Source: Oscillospiraceae bacterium
GTDB lineage: Bacteria > Bacillota > Clostridia > Oscillospirales > Ruminococcaceae
Length of the DNA stretch: 50,102 nt
Direction of reading: 5' to 3'
NCBI GenBank assembly: GCA_029006135.1
Contig: JAQXGE010000047.1
Location: 1 to 50,102, forward strand
The notes under the pieces are model-generated. The model was given only the letters and a program-made list of their open reading frames with translations. It ran no database searches and was not told the origin of the DNA. Shown in pieces: positions 1 to 9,773 of the stretch; positions within the stretch are counted from its first letter, which is position 1; each line of letters opens with the position of its first letter. The position numbers and the translations under genes are program-made.

Positions 1-2163
1 AAACCCGCCGCCAAAAAAGCGGCCGCCGAAAAGACCGCGGCCAAAAAGCCGGCGGGCAAAACCGCCGCCAAAAAGACCGGCGGCAATCTGGTCATCGTGG
101 AATCCCCGGCCAAGGCCAAGACCATCGGCAAATACCTCGGCAAGGGTTATACCGTCATGGCCAGTATGGGCCATATCCGCGATCTGCCCGCCAGCACGCT
201 GGGCATTGACGTGGAAAATAACTATGAGCCGAAATATATCACCATCAAGGGCAAAAGCACCCTCGTCAAGGAACTGAAGGCCGAGGCGAAAAACGCCGAC
301 AAAGTCTACCTTGCGACCGACCCGGACCGTGAGGGCGAAGCCATCAGCTGGCACCTTGCGAACGTTCTGGGCCTTGACCCTGCCGAGCCGAACCGCGTCA
401 CCTTTGATGAGATTACCAAAAAAGGCATTCAGGAGGGCATGGCGCATCCCCGCGCCATCGACATGGACCTCTTTAACGCCCAGCAGGCCCGGCGTGAGCT
501 GGACCGCCTGGTGGGCTATAAACTCAGCCCGTTTCTGTGGCACAAGGTCCGCAAGGGCCTGTCCGCCGGACGGGTGCAGAGCGTGGCGGTCCGCATCATC
601 CGCGACCGTGAGATTGAGGTGGAAAACTTCCAGCCGGAAGAATACTGGAACCTTGACGCCGCACTCAAGCCCAAGGACGGCGGCACGGGCTTTACCGCCC
701 ATCTCTCCGCCGGGCCAGACGGCAAAAAACTGACCGTCAAAAATAAGGAGCAGGCGGACGCCATCCTCGCCGCTCTCAAGGGCTGCGGCTATGTCGTGGC
801 CAAGGTGGATAAAGGCCAGCGCCGCCGCCAGCCCCAGCCGCCGTTTATCACCTCCACGCTTCAGCAGGATGCCAGCCGCGCGCTCGGCTTCTCGGCCACC
901 CGCACCATGCGGGCGGCGCAGCGCCTGTACGAAGGCATGGAAGTGGCGGGCTACGGTCAGATCGGTCTGATCACCTATATGCGTACCGACAGCCTGCGCA
1001 TTGCGGATGAAGCCGCCGCCGCTGCAAGGAATTTTATCAGCAATAACTGGGGCGACCCGTATGTCTGCGAGAAAAAGCGGGTCTGGAAGTCCCGCTCCGC
1101 CACCGCCGCACAGGACGCCCACGAAGCGATTCGTCCCTCCATGCCGGAACTGACCCCCGAGCAGGTGGAGGCGAGCATCTCGGGCGATGAGGCCAATCTC
1201 TACCGCCTGATTTGGAGCCGGTTTATGGCATCTCAGATGTCGGACTGCGTGATGGACACCGTCTCCGCCGTAATTGCGGCAGGGGACTACAAGTTCCGCG
1301 CATCGGGCTACCATGTGACCTTTGAGGGCTTTACAGCGCTCTATGAGGAGTCCACCGATGAGCGCCAGAAGAAGGAGACGGCCCTGCCGCCCCTTGCCCC
1401 CGGTCAGGAACTGAACCTGCAAAAGCTCAGCGCTGAGCAGAAGTTCACCCAGCCGCCGCCCTACTACACCGAGGCCACCCTCATCCATACGCTTGAGGAA
1501 AACGGCATCGGCCGTCCTTCCACCTATGCGCCCATCATCACGACCATCGTGGACCGCGGCTATGTCGAGAAAGACCAGAAAAAACTCCGCACGACCCCGC
1601 TCGGCCGCGCCGTCAATCAGGTCATGCTCGAGCAGTTCCCCGACATCGTGAACCCCACCTTCAGCGCCGAGATGGAGAAAAAACTTGACGTTGTGGAAGC
1701 CGGCGAGGCCGACTGGGTGCAGACTGTCGATGATTTCTATCAGGGATTTTCAAAGAGCCTCGAAGCCGCGGAGAAGAACATGGAGGGCAAGCGCATCAAG
1801 GTGGAGGACATCCCCACCGATGAAATCTGCGACAAATGCGGCCGCCCCATGGTCATCAAGAGCGGACGCTACGGCAAGTTCGTGGCCTGCTCCGGCTTCC
1901 CCGAGTGCCGCAACGCGCACCCGATTGTCAAGGATACCGGCGGACTCTGCCCTGTCTGCGGTGGGCATATGCTGCTGCGCAAGAGCGCAAAAGGGCGCAT
2001 CTATTACGGATGCAGCAAATACCCCGACTGTAACTTTATGACCTGGGACGAGCCTGTGCCGGAAACCTGCCCTGTCTGCGGCAAGACGCTGTTCAAGCGC
2101 CGCGGTCAGCTTTACTGCGCCGGGGAAGGCTGCGGGTTCACCAAGAATGTGGAGAAGAAATAA
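1..2163 (+). CDS. topA: DNA topoisomerase I, 5'-truncated by the window
   Basis: Type IA topoisomerase that relaxes negatively supercoiled DNA. The reading frame is open back to base 1, so the true start lies outside the window; the GTG at 97 is only the Val of the N-terminal VESPAKAKTI motif. The 30 or so visible residues before it are a Lys/Ala-rich basic tail (repeats like KPAAKKAAAEK). The TOPRIM acidic motif DPDREGEAI lies near 317-345. The catalytic Tyr of GLITYMRTDS is at 976-978. Three C-terminal zinc ribbons with paired CxxC motifs run from about 1828 to the stop, a common Firmicute arrangement. trmFO follows after 3 bp, as in the topA-trmFO pairs of Bacilli. The identity is certain; the only oddity is the basic N-terminal extension. 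Confidence 0.97.
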   Translation, partial: KPAAKKAAAEKTAAKKPAGKTAAKKTGGNLVIVESPAKAKTIGKYLGKGYTVMASMGHIRDLPASTLGIDVENNYEPKYITIKGKSTLVKELKAEAKNADKVYLATDPDREGEAISWHLANVLGLDPAEPNRVTFDEITKKGIQEGMAHPRAIDMDLFNAQQARRELDRLVGYKLSPFLWHKVRKGLSAGRVQSVAVRIIRDREIEVENFQPEEYWNLDAALKPKDGGTGFTAHLSAGPDGKKLTVKNKEQADAILAALKGCGYVVAKVDKGQRRRQPQPPFITSTLQQDASRALGFSATRTMRAAQRLYEGMEVAGYGQIGLITYMRTDSLRIADEAAAAARNFISNNWGDPYVCEKKRVWKSRSATAAQDAHEAIRPSMPELTPEQVEASISGDEANLYRLIWSRFMASQMSDCVMDTVSAVIAAGDYKFRASGYHVTFEGFTALYEESTDERQKKETALPPLAPGQELNLQKLSAEQKFTQPPPYYTEATLIHTLEENGIGRPSTYAPIITTIVDRGYVEKDQKKLRTTPLGRAVNQVMLEQFPDIVNPTFSAEMEKKLDVVEAGEADWVQTVDDFYQGFSKSLEAAEKNMEGKRIKVEDIPTDEICDKCGRPMVIKSGRYGKFVACSGFPECRNAHPIVKDTGGLCPVCGGHMLLRKSAKGRIYYGCSKYPDCNFMTWDEPVPETCPVCGKTLFKRRGQLYCAGEGCGFTKNVEKK

Positions 2164-2166
2164 ACG

Positions 2167-3471
2167 ATGCAATGCAAAATAATCGGCGCCGGTCTGGCGG
2201 GGTGCGAAGCCGCACTCTGGCTGGCGGACCACGGCGTGGACGTTACGCTCTTTGAGCAGAAGCCGGTTCACTTTTCCCCCGCACACAAGAGCGGGGACTT
2301 TGCGGAACTCATCTGCTCGAACTCCTTAAAGGCCGAGCGCCCTGACTCCGCCTCCGGCCTGCTCAAACTCGAGATGCGCGCTATGGGCTCCCACCTGCTC
2401 ACGGCGGCCGAGACCGCCCGCGTGGCGGCAGGCGGCGCACTGGCGGTGGACCGGGATGTGTTCTCCCGCGCGGTGACCGAGATGGTGGAAAATCATCCCC
2501 GCATCACGGTCCGCCGGGAGGAAGTCACCGCCGTTGATGAGAGTGAACCGGTGCTGATTGCCTCCGGCCCGCTCACCGAGGGCGCGCTCGCGCAGCAGAT
2601 TGCCGAACTGACCGGTTCCCACCGGCTGAGCTTCTATGATGCCGTTGCGCCCATCGTCACGGCGGAAAGCCTTGATATGGACAAAATCTTTGCCGCGTCC
2701 CGCTATGGCCGCGGCGAGGCGGATTACCTCAACTGCCCGTTCAGCAAAGCGGAGTACGAGGCATTTCATGCGGCGCTCACCGCCGCCGAGCGCGCACCGC
2801 TCCATGACTTTGACGGCGATTTGACGGTCTATGAGGGCTGTATGCCTATTGAGGTCATGGCAGGGCGCGGCGCGGACACGATGCGCTTCGGTCCGCTGCG
2901 CCCGGTCGGCCTGCGTGACCCGCATACCGGTCACCGCCCCTGGGCCAACGTACAGCTCCGGGCCGAGAACACCGCCCGCACGCTCTATAACCTCGTTGGG
3001 TTCCAGACCAACCTCAAGTGGGGCGAACAGAAGCGGGTCTTTTCGATGATTCCGGGCCTTGAACACGCCGAGTTTGTGCGCTACGGCGTCATGCACCGCA
3101 ACACCTTTTTGGAAAGCCCGGCGGTGCTCACCAAGGAACAGTGCCTGAAAGAACACCCCAACGTGTTTTTTGCCGGCCAGATTACCGGCTTTGAGGGCTA
3201 TATGGAGAGCGCGGCCAGCGGCTTGCTCGCGGCGCACAGCCTCTATGCGCGGCTGCGCGGCGAAAGCTACACCCCGCCCCCGCCGAACACGATGTGCGGC
3301 GCACTGATGGACTATATCACAACCCCCAACAAGGATTTTCAGCCCATGGGAGCCAACATGGGCATTTTGCCCCGGACGGCGGAAATTGACGCCATCCGGG
3401 ATAAGCGGGAACGCTATATGGCGCTCTCGGAATCTGCGCAGGCGGCCATGAATGCCTGGGCGGCGGACTGA
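2167..3471 (+). CDS. trmFO: tRNA (uracil-54-C5) methyltransferase, folate/FAD-dependent
   Basis: Makes ribothymidine at position 54 of the tRNA T-loop, using methylenetetrahydrofolate as carbon donor and FADH2 as reductant. The 434-residue protein has the N-terminal dinucleotide-binding motif GAGLAGCEAA (residues about 7-16). The family signature ICSNSLKAE is near residue 50, and a second glycine-rich FAD region, FAGQITGFEGYMESAASG, lies near residues 337-354. The length fits the family (about 430-450). The ATG lies 3 bp after the topA stop, so the two are probably co-transcribed and translationally linked. This folate-dependent enzyme, rather than SAM-dependent TrmA, is typical of Firmicutes. 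Confidence 0.96.
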   Translation: MQCKIIGAGLAGCEAALWLADHGVDVTLFEQKPVHFSPAHKSGDFAELICSNSLKAERPDSASGLLKLEMRAMGSHLLTAAETARVAAGGALAVDRDVFSRAVTEMVENHPRITVRREEVTAVDESEPVLIASGPLTEGALAQQIAELTGSHRLSFYDAVAPIVTAESLDMDKIFAASRYGRGEADYLNCPFSKAEYEAFHAALTAAERAPLHDFDGDLTVYEGCMPIEVMAGRGADTMRFGPLRPVGLRDPHTGHRPWANVQLRAENTARTLYNLVGFQTNLKWGEQKRVFSMIPGLEHAEFVRYGVMHRNTFLESPAVLTKEQCLKEHPNVFFAGQITGFEGYMESAASGLLAAHSLYARLRGESYTPPPPNTMCGALMDYITTPNKDFQPMGANMGILPRTAEIDAIRDKRERYMALSESAQAAMNAWAAD

Positions 3472-3491
3472 GTATCAGCGGAGGACTGACA

Positions 3492-4514
3492 ATGAAAATC
3501 TTACTGGATGCCATGGGCGGCGACAACGCGCCCAACTCGACCCTTCAGGGCGCGGCGGATGCGCTCAAAGAATTTGGCGATGGCATGACCATTGCCCTGC
3601 TCGGTGATGAGGAAAAAATCAAGGCGACTGCCAAGGAACTGAACATCGACCTTGCGCCTTTTGAATTGATTCCCTGCACCGAGGACGTGGATATGCACGA
3701 TGACCCCGTCAAGGCCGTGCGCCACAAACCGGACTCCAGCCTTGTCAAGGGCCTGACCATGCTGCATAACGGTGAGGGCGATGCCTTTGTCTCGGCCGGT
3801 TCCACCGGCGCGCTCCATGTGGGCACCAGCCTGATTGTGCGCACCATCAAGGGCGTCAAGCGCCCTGCCCTTGCCACCTGTATGCCGGGCAAAAAACAGC
3901 CGTTCCTGCTGCTGGACTGCGGCGCCAACGCCGAGTGCCGTGCCGAGATGCTCAACGCCTTCGGCACGATGGGCAGCGTCTACATGGAGCGCGTCATGGG
4001 CCGTAAGGACCCCAGCGTGGCGCTCATCAATAACGGCGCCGAGGACACCAAGGGCACCCCGATGTACCGTGAGGCACACGGCCTTCTGCGGGACAATACC
4101 GCCATCCGCTTTGTCGGCAACATTGAGCCGCGCGACATCATGGCCGGCGAGGTCGATGTCGTGGTCTGTGACGGCTTTGTGGGCAATGTTGTGCTCAAAC
4201 TCACCGAGGGTGTCGCCGGCACGCTGATGGGGATGCTCAAGGACATCTTCATGAAGAACACGCTGACCAAACTCTGCTATCTCGGCGTCAAGAACGGCCT
4301 GCGCGGGCTGAAGCATCAGATGGACTCCGAGGAGTACGGCGGCGCGCCGCTGCTCGGCGCCGCAAAGCCCGTCATCAAGGCGCACGGCTCCAGCAAGCCC
4401 AAGGGCATTAAGAATGCCATCCGCCAGGCAAAATCCTGCGTGGAGAATGATTTGTGCGGCACGATGCAGGCCGCTTTGGCAGAAGTGAACAGCAAAGGAG
4501 AATCCGCACAATGA
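3492..4514 (+). CDS. plsX: Phosphate acyltransferase PlsX
   Basis: Converts acyl-ACP to acyl-phosphate, the first committed step of phosphatidic acid synthesis in the PlsX/PlsY pathway; a peripheral membrane enzyme. The N-terminus MKILLDAMGGDNAP is the family hallmark, and VSAGSTGAL and VCDGFVGNVVLK are further conserved blocks. At 340 residues it is slightly longer than most homologues (about 330). A GGAGG-like site at 3480-3485 supports the ATG at 3492. The stop overlaps the rnc start in an ATGA junction. acpP (and fabD), which often separate plsX from rnc in Firmicutes, are not here. Confidence 0.96.
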   Translation: MKILLDAMGGDNAPNSTLQGAADALKEFGDGMTIALLGDEEKIKATAKELNIDLAPFELIPCTEDVDMHDDPVKAVRHKPDSSLVKGLTMLHNGEGDAFVSAGSTGALHVGTSLIVRTIKGVKRPALATCMPGKKQPFLLLDCGANAECRAEMLNAFGTMGSVYMERVMGRKDPSVALINNGAEDTKGTPMYREAHGLLRDNTAIRFVGNIEPRDIMAGEVDVVVCDGFVGNVVLKLTEGVAGTLMGMLKDIFMKNTLTKLCYLGVKNGLRGLKHQMDSEEYGGAPLLGAAKPVIKAHGSSKPKGIKNAIRQAKSCVENDLCGTMQAALAEVNSKGESAQ

Positions 4515-5185
4515 TGACCCGCAAACCGGAGGAACTTGAAGAAAAACTCCGCTATCACTTCAAAAATCCCGAACTGCTCCTCACCGCGCTGACCCACAGC
4601 TCCTACGCCAATGAGGCTAAGGTCCCCACACGCTACAACGAGCGCCTTGAGTTTTTGGGGGACAGTGTGCTTTCTGTTGTAGTTGCGGATTATCTGTTCC
4701 ACCACTCCACCCGCCCCGAGGGCGAACTGTCCCGTATGCGCGCGTCGCTCGTCAGCGAGGACGCACTGTTCCAGTTTGCCCAGGAAATCGACCTCGGCGC
4801 CTTCCTGCGCCTTGGCCGGGGCGAGGAACTCGGCGGCGGCCGCGAGCGCCCGAGCGTTGTCTCGGATGCGTTTGAGGCGGTCATTGCCGCGCTCTATCTC
4901 GACGGCGGCATTGAGGTGGCCCGGCAGTTTATCCTGCCTTTTATCACCGAGGGCAAAACCGCCGAGGAGGACTACAAGACAAAACTTCAGGAAGTCATTC
5001 AGCAGAACCCCGAGGACAAGCTGAGCTATGCCGTCACCGGTGAGTCCGGCCCCGCACATGACAAGCGGTTTGAAATGACGGTTTCGCTCAACGGCCGTCC
5101 CATGGCCACCGGAACCGGCCGCAGCAAAAAAGCCGCCGAGCAGCAGGCCGCCAAGGCCGCACTGCGCAGCCTTGGCCGCGGCTGA
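4511..5185 (+). CDS. rnc: Ribonuclease III
   Basis: Double-strand-specific endoribonuclease that matures rRNA and cleaves structured mRNAs. The start chosen is ATG 4511, inside the plsX stop (ATGA) and about 10 nt after AAAGGAG at 4494-4500; an upstream in-frame start would lie inside plsX and lacks a site. The 224-residue protein has the catalytic signature ERLEFLGDSVL at residues 44-54, with the acidic metal ligands. The second catalytic patch is around SDAFEAVIAALYLDGG. A C-terminal double-stranded-RNA-binding domain spans about residues 157-222 and ends in the GRSKKAAEQQAAKAAL helix. The rnc-smc-ftsY order is classic for Firmicutes. Confidence 0.97.
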   Translation: MMTRKPEELEEKLRYHFKNPELLLTALTHSSYANEAKVPTRYNERLEFLGDSVLSVVVADYLFHHSTRPEGELSRMRASLVSEDALFQFAQEIDLGAFLRLGRGEELGGGRERPSVVSDAFEAVIAALYLDGGIEVARQFILPFITEGKTAEEDYKTKLQEVIQQNPEDKLSYAVTGESGPAHDKRFEMTVSLNGRPMATGTGRSKKAAEQQAAKAALRSLGRG

Positions 5186-5230
5186 TGGCCGAACCTTCTG
5201 TTTTCAACATTCTTCAATTAAGGGAGAACC

Positions 5231-8200
5231 ATGCGCTTAAAAGAACTGGAAATACAGGGCTTCAAATCTTTCCCGGACCGCACCAAGATTACCATCGGCA
5301 AGGGCATCACCGGCGTGGTGGGACCGAACGGTTCGGGCAAGAGCAATATTTCGGACTCCATCCGCTGGGTGCTGGGTGAGACCAGCTCCAAGCAGCTGCG
5401 CGGTGCGGGCAAGATGGAGGACGTCATCTTCGGCGGAACCCAGACCCGCGGGGCCATGGGCTATGCTTCGGTCAGCCTGACCATCGACAACTCGGATCAC
5501 GGGCTGGACATGGACGCCGATGAGGTTGTCATCGGCCGCCGCTACTACCGCAGCGGTGAGAGCGAGTACACCATCAACGGCCAGAGCGTCCGGCTCAAAG
5601 ACGTCTATGAACTGCTGCTCGACACCGGTCTTGGCCGGGACGGCTACGCCATCGTAGGTCAGGGCCGCATTGCCGAGATTGTGGGCGCAAAGTCCACCGA
5701 GCGGCGGGAAATCTTTGAGGAAGCCTCCGGCATTGCCCGCTACCGCTACCGCAAAAACGAGGCCGAACGCCGCCTTGCCGCGGCCGAGGGCAACCTCGAA
5801 CGTCTGCGGGATATTCTCGGCGAACTGGAAAAGCGCGTAGGACCGCTCAAACGGGACAGCGAAAAAGCGCAGCAGTTCCTTGAATATTCCGAGACGCGCA
5901 AGAGCCTTGAAATCACGCTCTGGGTGGATGCCATCGCCCGCGCACAGGATACCGTGCGCGACCAGCAGCGCAAATATGAGGCGGCTGAGTCGGACTATGC
6001 CCGGATTTCCCGCCAGCTTGACGAGTTTGATGAGCGCAGCGAGGAACTCCGTTCCGAGAGCCAGCAGCTGATGCTGGCCGTCGAGCAGGCCAATGCCGAT
6101 ATCCGCGCGCTGACCGAGGCCAGTGCGGCCGGGGAAGGCCAGCTTGCGGTTCTGCGCAATGAGGACGAGCACGCCCGCGCCCAGATGGAGAGCGCCGCCG
6201 CCGAACTGCAGCGCGCCGGGGAAGGCGCCAAGGGCATCGAGGAGGAGAGCGCCGCGCACCGTGAGGCAATCGAAGCCCTGCGGGCCGCCATCGAAGAACT
6301 CGATGAAAAAGCGCAGGCCCTGCGCGAGGAACTGACCGAACTTGAGCGCACGGCGCTTGCCAGCGGTGAGCGCAGTGAGGTTGTCAGCGCCGAACTTGCG
6401 CGGGCCCAGCAGAACGCAGCGGCACTGGATGTGCAGCGCGCGGGTCTTGCCAGCGCGCAGGACGCCGCCAATGCGCGCTTTGCGGAACTCAAGACCCAGA
6501 AGGACGCCGCCGGTGAGGCCGCGGCCCGTCTGCGCGAAGAGCGCGATGCCGCCGCCGCTCACCTCAAAGAATGTGAGGAGACTGTCACCCGCTGCGACAA
6601 TATCAAATCCGGCTTAAAGCTCAAACTCGAAAGCCGCACCCGCCAGCAGCAGGCCGCAGCGCAGGCCCTTGCCCAGGCCGACCGGGACCGCTCCGGCACG
6701 GCCCAGCGCATCCGCATCCTTGAGGATTTGGAGCGCAGCATGGACGGATATCAGCAGAGCGTCAAGAGCGTCATGCGCGCCGCAGGCGCCGGACGGCTGC
6801 GCGGCATCATCGGCCCCGTGGCGAGCATCATCACGGTCCGCAAGGGGTACGAGACTGCCATCGAGACCGCCCTCGGCTATGCACTGCAGAACATTGTCGT
6901 GGCCGACCAGGGGTGCGCACGCGCCGCCATCACCTTCCTCAAAGAGGAGCGTGCGGGCCGTGCGACCTTCCTCCCGCTCGACACCGTTCAGGCCAGCCGC
7001 TACACCGGCCGGCTGACCGGTACGGCGGAGGTTGCCGCCGATTTGGTGGAGGCCGACCCCAAATATAAAAATATTGTGGAAAACCTCCTTGGCCGCATCA
7101 TCGTGGTCGAGGATCTGACCGAGGCTTCCGCCGTGGCGCGTGACCTCGGCTACCGCAACCGCATCGTCACGCTGGACGGTCAGGTTATCAACGCGGGCGG
7201 TTCCTTCACCGGCGGTTCCACGGCCCGCAGTGCGGGTGTGTTCAGCCGCCGTCAGGAACTGGTGGAACTGCGGGAGAAGCTGAAAACGCTGGAATCCCGC
7301 CGCGCCGCCGCCGAGAAGGACGCCGCCGCCCGCCAGGCCGAGGTGGACAGCCTGGCCGCACAGCTTGCGGGCGCGGAGAGTGAGTCGGTCAATGCCGCCT
7401 CTGCCCGGCTCAAAGCCGGCATGGAACTCGACCAGCTCAGCGCCGCGCTTGAGGAGAGCGCCGCTGCGGCCAAACGCCGCGATGCCGAACTGGAAGAACT
7501 GCAAAACCGGATTGCTTCAAACGCCGCCGCCGTGCGCGAGAACGAGAGCGCCCGCCGCAAAGCGGAGGAAGAAATCCAAAAACATCGCGCCGAACTGGAA
7601 ACGCTCGGTGCCTCCGCCGGCGGGCTGAGCCGCCGCAGGGAGGAACTTAACGCCGAACTCTCCCATAACGGGATGCAGCGCCTCACCAACGAGAAGGACG
7701 TGAGCCTGCACGAGGCTGCGCTGGAAACCCTGCGCAGCCGCACCGGCGAAAACGAGGCCCGCGTGCGGGAACTCAACGCCTCGGTGGAGGCCGCACGGCA
7801 GAAGATGGCCGCCAACGCCCTGCGCGCTGAGGAAATCAGCCGCGCCAACGCCGAAAACCAGCAGAAAATTGCCGCCGCGGAGGAGACAATCCGCCGCTCC
7901 AATGCCCAGCGTGCCGAGAAGGAGGCCGCCGCGGCCCGCCTTGCGCAGGACAACCGCGCCCTCACCGATGAGCGCGAGCGGATGAGCGGGGAGATGGCCC
8001 GTCTGGCCGAACGCCGCACCGCCGCGGAAAACGAACTCAATACCACCGCCGCCAAGCTGTGGGACGAATACCAGCTGGCCGAGAGCGAAGCGCGCAAACT
8101 CTGCGTGCCGTTCTCGAACGTCACCGAACTGCGCCGTCAGGTCGCAGAGGTGCGCGGCAAAATCCGCGCTCTCGGCAACGTCAATGTCGGCGCCATCGAG

Positions 8201-8788
8201 GAGTACCGTGAGGTCAAAGAGCGCTACGACTTCCTCAAAGCGCAGGTCACCGACGTCGAGAAATCCAAGGCCGAACTGACCAAGATGATCCGCGAACTTT
8301 CCGGCGAGATGGAACAGCTCTTCTCCTCGAGCTTCAAGGAGATTAACCGCAATTTCAGCCGCATCTTCCGCGAACTGTTCGGCGGCGGTTCCGCAAGGCT
8401 CTATCTGTCCGATGAATCCAACGTGCTGGAGTCCGGCATTGAGATTGAAGTCTCCCCGCCGGGCAAGGTCATCAAAAACCTTTCGGCGCTGTCGGGCGGC
8501 GAACAGGCACTGGTCGCCATCAGCATCTATTTTGCGATCCTGGCGGTCAACCCCGCGCCGTTCTGCATCCTTGACGAGATTGAAGCCGCACTCGATGATG
8601 TCAACGTCACGCGCTACGCGCAGTATCTGCGCCGCATGACCGACCATACACAGTTTATCGTAATCACCCACCGCCGCGGCACAATGGAAGCCGCTGACGT
8701 TCTGTACGGCGTGACGATGCAGGAGGACGGTGTGTCCAAAATCCTGCGCCTTGACCTTGAAAACGTCTCCGCCGACCTGATTTCCTGA
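5231..8788 (+). CDS. smc: Chromosome partition protein SMC
   Basis: SMC ATPase; with ScpA/ScpB (not in this window) it forms the condensin that organises and segregates the nucleoid. The full-length 1185-residue protein has Walker A GPNGSGKSN at residues 31-39. A hinge domain around residues 520-640 starts near GRLRGIIGPVASI and is flanked by two very long Ala/Glu/Arg-rich coiled-coil arms. The ABC signature LSGGEQALVAI is near residue 1087 and Walker B FCILDEIEAALDD near residue 1110. A 45 bp gap after rnc holds the ribosome site TTAAGGGAGAACC. The high coiled-coil alanine content matches the GC-rich genome and is not a sign of damage. Confidence 0.97.
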   Translation: MRLKELEIQGFKSFPDRTKITIGKGITGVVGPNGSGKSNISDSIRWVLGETSSKQLRGAGKMEDVIFGGTQTRGAMGYASVSLTIDNSDHGLDMDADEVVIGRRYYRSGESEYTINGQSVRLKDVYELLLDTGLGRDGYAIVGQGRIAEIVGAKSTERREIFEEASGIARYRYRKNEAERRLAAAEGNLERLRDILGELEKRVGPLKRDSEKAQQFLEYSETRKSLEITLWVDAIARAQDTVRDQQRKYEAAESDYARISRQLDEFDERSEELRSESQQLMLAVEQANADIRALTEASAAGEGQLAVLRNEDEHARAQMESAAAELQRAGEGAKGIEEESAAHREAIEALRAAIEELDEKAQALREELTELERTALASGERSEVVSAELARAQQNAAALDVQRAGLASAQDAANARFAELKTQKDAAGEAAARLREERDAAAAHLKECEETVTRCDNIKSGLKLKLESRTRQQQAAAQALAQADRDRSGTAQRIRILEDLERSMDGYQQSVKSVMRAAGAGRLRGIIGPVASIITVRKGYETAIETALGYALQNIVVADQGCARAAITFLKEERAGRATFLPLDTVQASRYTGRLTGTAEVAADLVEADPKYKNIVENLLGRIIVVEDLTEASAVARDLGYRNRIVTLDGQVINAGGSFTGGSTARSAGVFSRRQELVELREKLKTLESRRAAAEKDAAARQAEVDSLAAQLAGAESESVNAASARLKAGMELDQLSAALEESAAAAKRRDAELEELQNRIASNAAAVRENESARRKAEEEIQKHRAELETLGASAGGLSRRREELNAELSHNGMQRLTNEKDVSLHEAALETLRSRTGENEARVRELNASVEAARQKMAANALRAEEISRANAENQQKIAAAEETIRRSNAQRAEKEAAAARLAQDNRALTDERERMSGEMARLAERRTAAENELNTTAAKLWDEYQLAESEARKLCVPFSNVTELRRQVAEVRGKIRALGNVNVGAIEEYREVKERYDFLKAQVTDVEKSKAELTKMIRELSGEMEQLFSSSFKEINRNFSRIFRELFGGGSARLYLSDESNVLESGIEIEVSPPGKVIKNLSALSGGEQALVAISIYFAILAVNPAPFCILDEIEAALDDVNVTRYAQYLRRMTDHTQFIVITHRRGTMEAADVLYGVTMQEDGVSKILRLDLENVSADLIS

Positions 8789-8804
8789 TAAGGAGGGTAC
8801 GCCC

Positions 8805-9773
8805 ATGAGCCTGTTTGATGCATTCAAGAAAAAGAAAAAACTCGAGGACGGGCTGGAAAAGACCCGCACGGGGTTCTTCCAGTCCATTGTCAACACGCTG
8901 ACCAACTGCAAAATTGACGATGATTTGTATAATGACCTCGAAGAACAGCTGATTCTTGCCGATGTCGGCCCCTCCTGTGCGGTGCGCCTTGTGGACGAAC
9001 TGCGCGACACGGTGGAGGAAAAACACCTAAAGACCGGCGAGGAGGCTCTTTCCGCCCTGCGGGAGATTATCCGCAAAGAAATCAGTCCCACCACCGACAT
9101 GGACCTCTCGGGTTCCCCGGCGGTCATCCTCGTGGTGGGCGTGAACGGCGTGGGCAAGACCACAACCATCGCCAAACTTGCGCACCTCTACACCGACCTT
9201 GGCAAAAAGGTCATGCTCGCCGCAGGCGATACCTTCCGCGCCGCCGCGAGCGAACAGCTTGAAACCTGGGCGGAGCGCGCCGAGGTGCCGCTCGTCAGGG
9301 CCGGCGAGGGGGCCGACCCCGCCGCCGTCATCTTTGACGCGGTGCAGAGCGCCCACGCAAAGGGCTATGACATGGTCATTGCCGACACGGCAGGCCGCCT
9401 GCACAACAAAAAGGGCCTGATGGACGAACTGTCCAAGATTGCCCGCAGTGTGCGCAAGGCAAGCCCCGAGGCAAGCCTCGAAGTCCTGCTCGTGCTGGAC
9501 GCCATCACCGGCCAGAACGCCATCAGCCAGGCGCAGGAGTTCTGCCGCGCCGCCGGTGCGACCGGCATTGTGCTGACCAAGCTCGACGGAACGCCCAAGG
9601 GCGGCTGTGTCATCGGCGTGCACGAAAAACTCGGCCTGCCGATTCGTTTTATCGGCGTGGGCGAAAAAATTGACGATTTGCTGTTCTTCTCTGCCACCGA
9701 CTTCGCCGAGGCACTTCTGCCCGAGGTGCCCCGTCATGAAACGGACGAGGAAAAAGAGGAGGACAAAGCATGA
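8805..9773 (+). CDS. ftsY: Signal recognition particle receptor FtsY
   Basis: SRP-receptor GTPase that docks ribosome-SRP complexes at the membrane for co-translational insertion. The 322-residue protein has a short charged A region (residues about 1-20). A helical N domain follows, then the NG GTPase core with G1 motif GVNGVGKTTTIAKLA near residues 109-123. DTAGRLHNK (G3) is near residue 193 and TKLDGTPKGG carries G4. The acidic A domain of E. coli FtsY is missing, as usual in Firmicutes. AAGGAGGG upstream of ATG 8805 is a strong ribosome site. The stop overlaps the rdgB start (ATGA). Confidence 0.97.
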   Translation: MSLFDAFKKKKKLEDGLEKTRTGFFQSIVNTLTNCKIDDDLYNDLEEQLILADVGPSCAVRLVDELRDTVEEKHLKTGEEALSALREIIRKEISPTTDMDLSGSPAVILVVGVNGVGKTTTIAKLAHLYTDLGKKVMLAAGDTFRAAASEQLETWAERAEVPLVRAGEGADPAAVIFDAVQSAHAKGYDMVIADTAGRLHNKKGLMDELSKIARSVRKASPEASLEVLLVLDAITGQNAISQAQEFCRAAGATGIVLTKLDGTPKGGCVIGVHEKLGLPIRFIGVGEKIDDLLFFSATDFAEALLPEVPRHETDEEKEEDKA

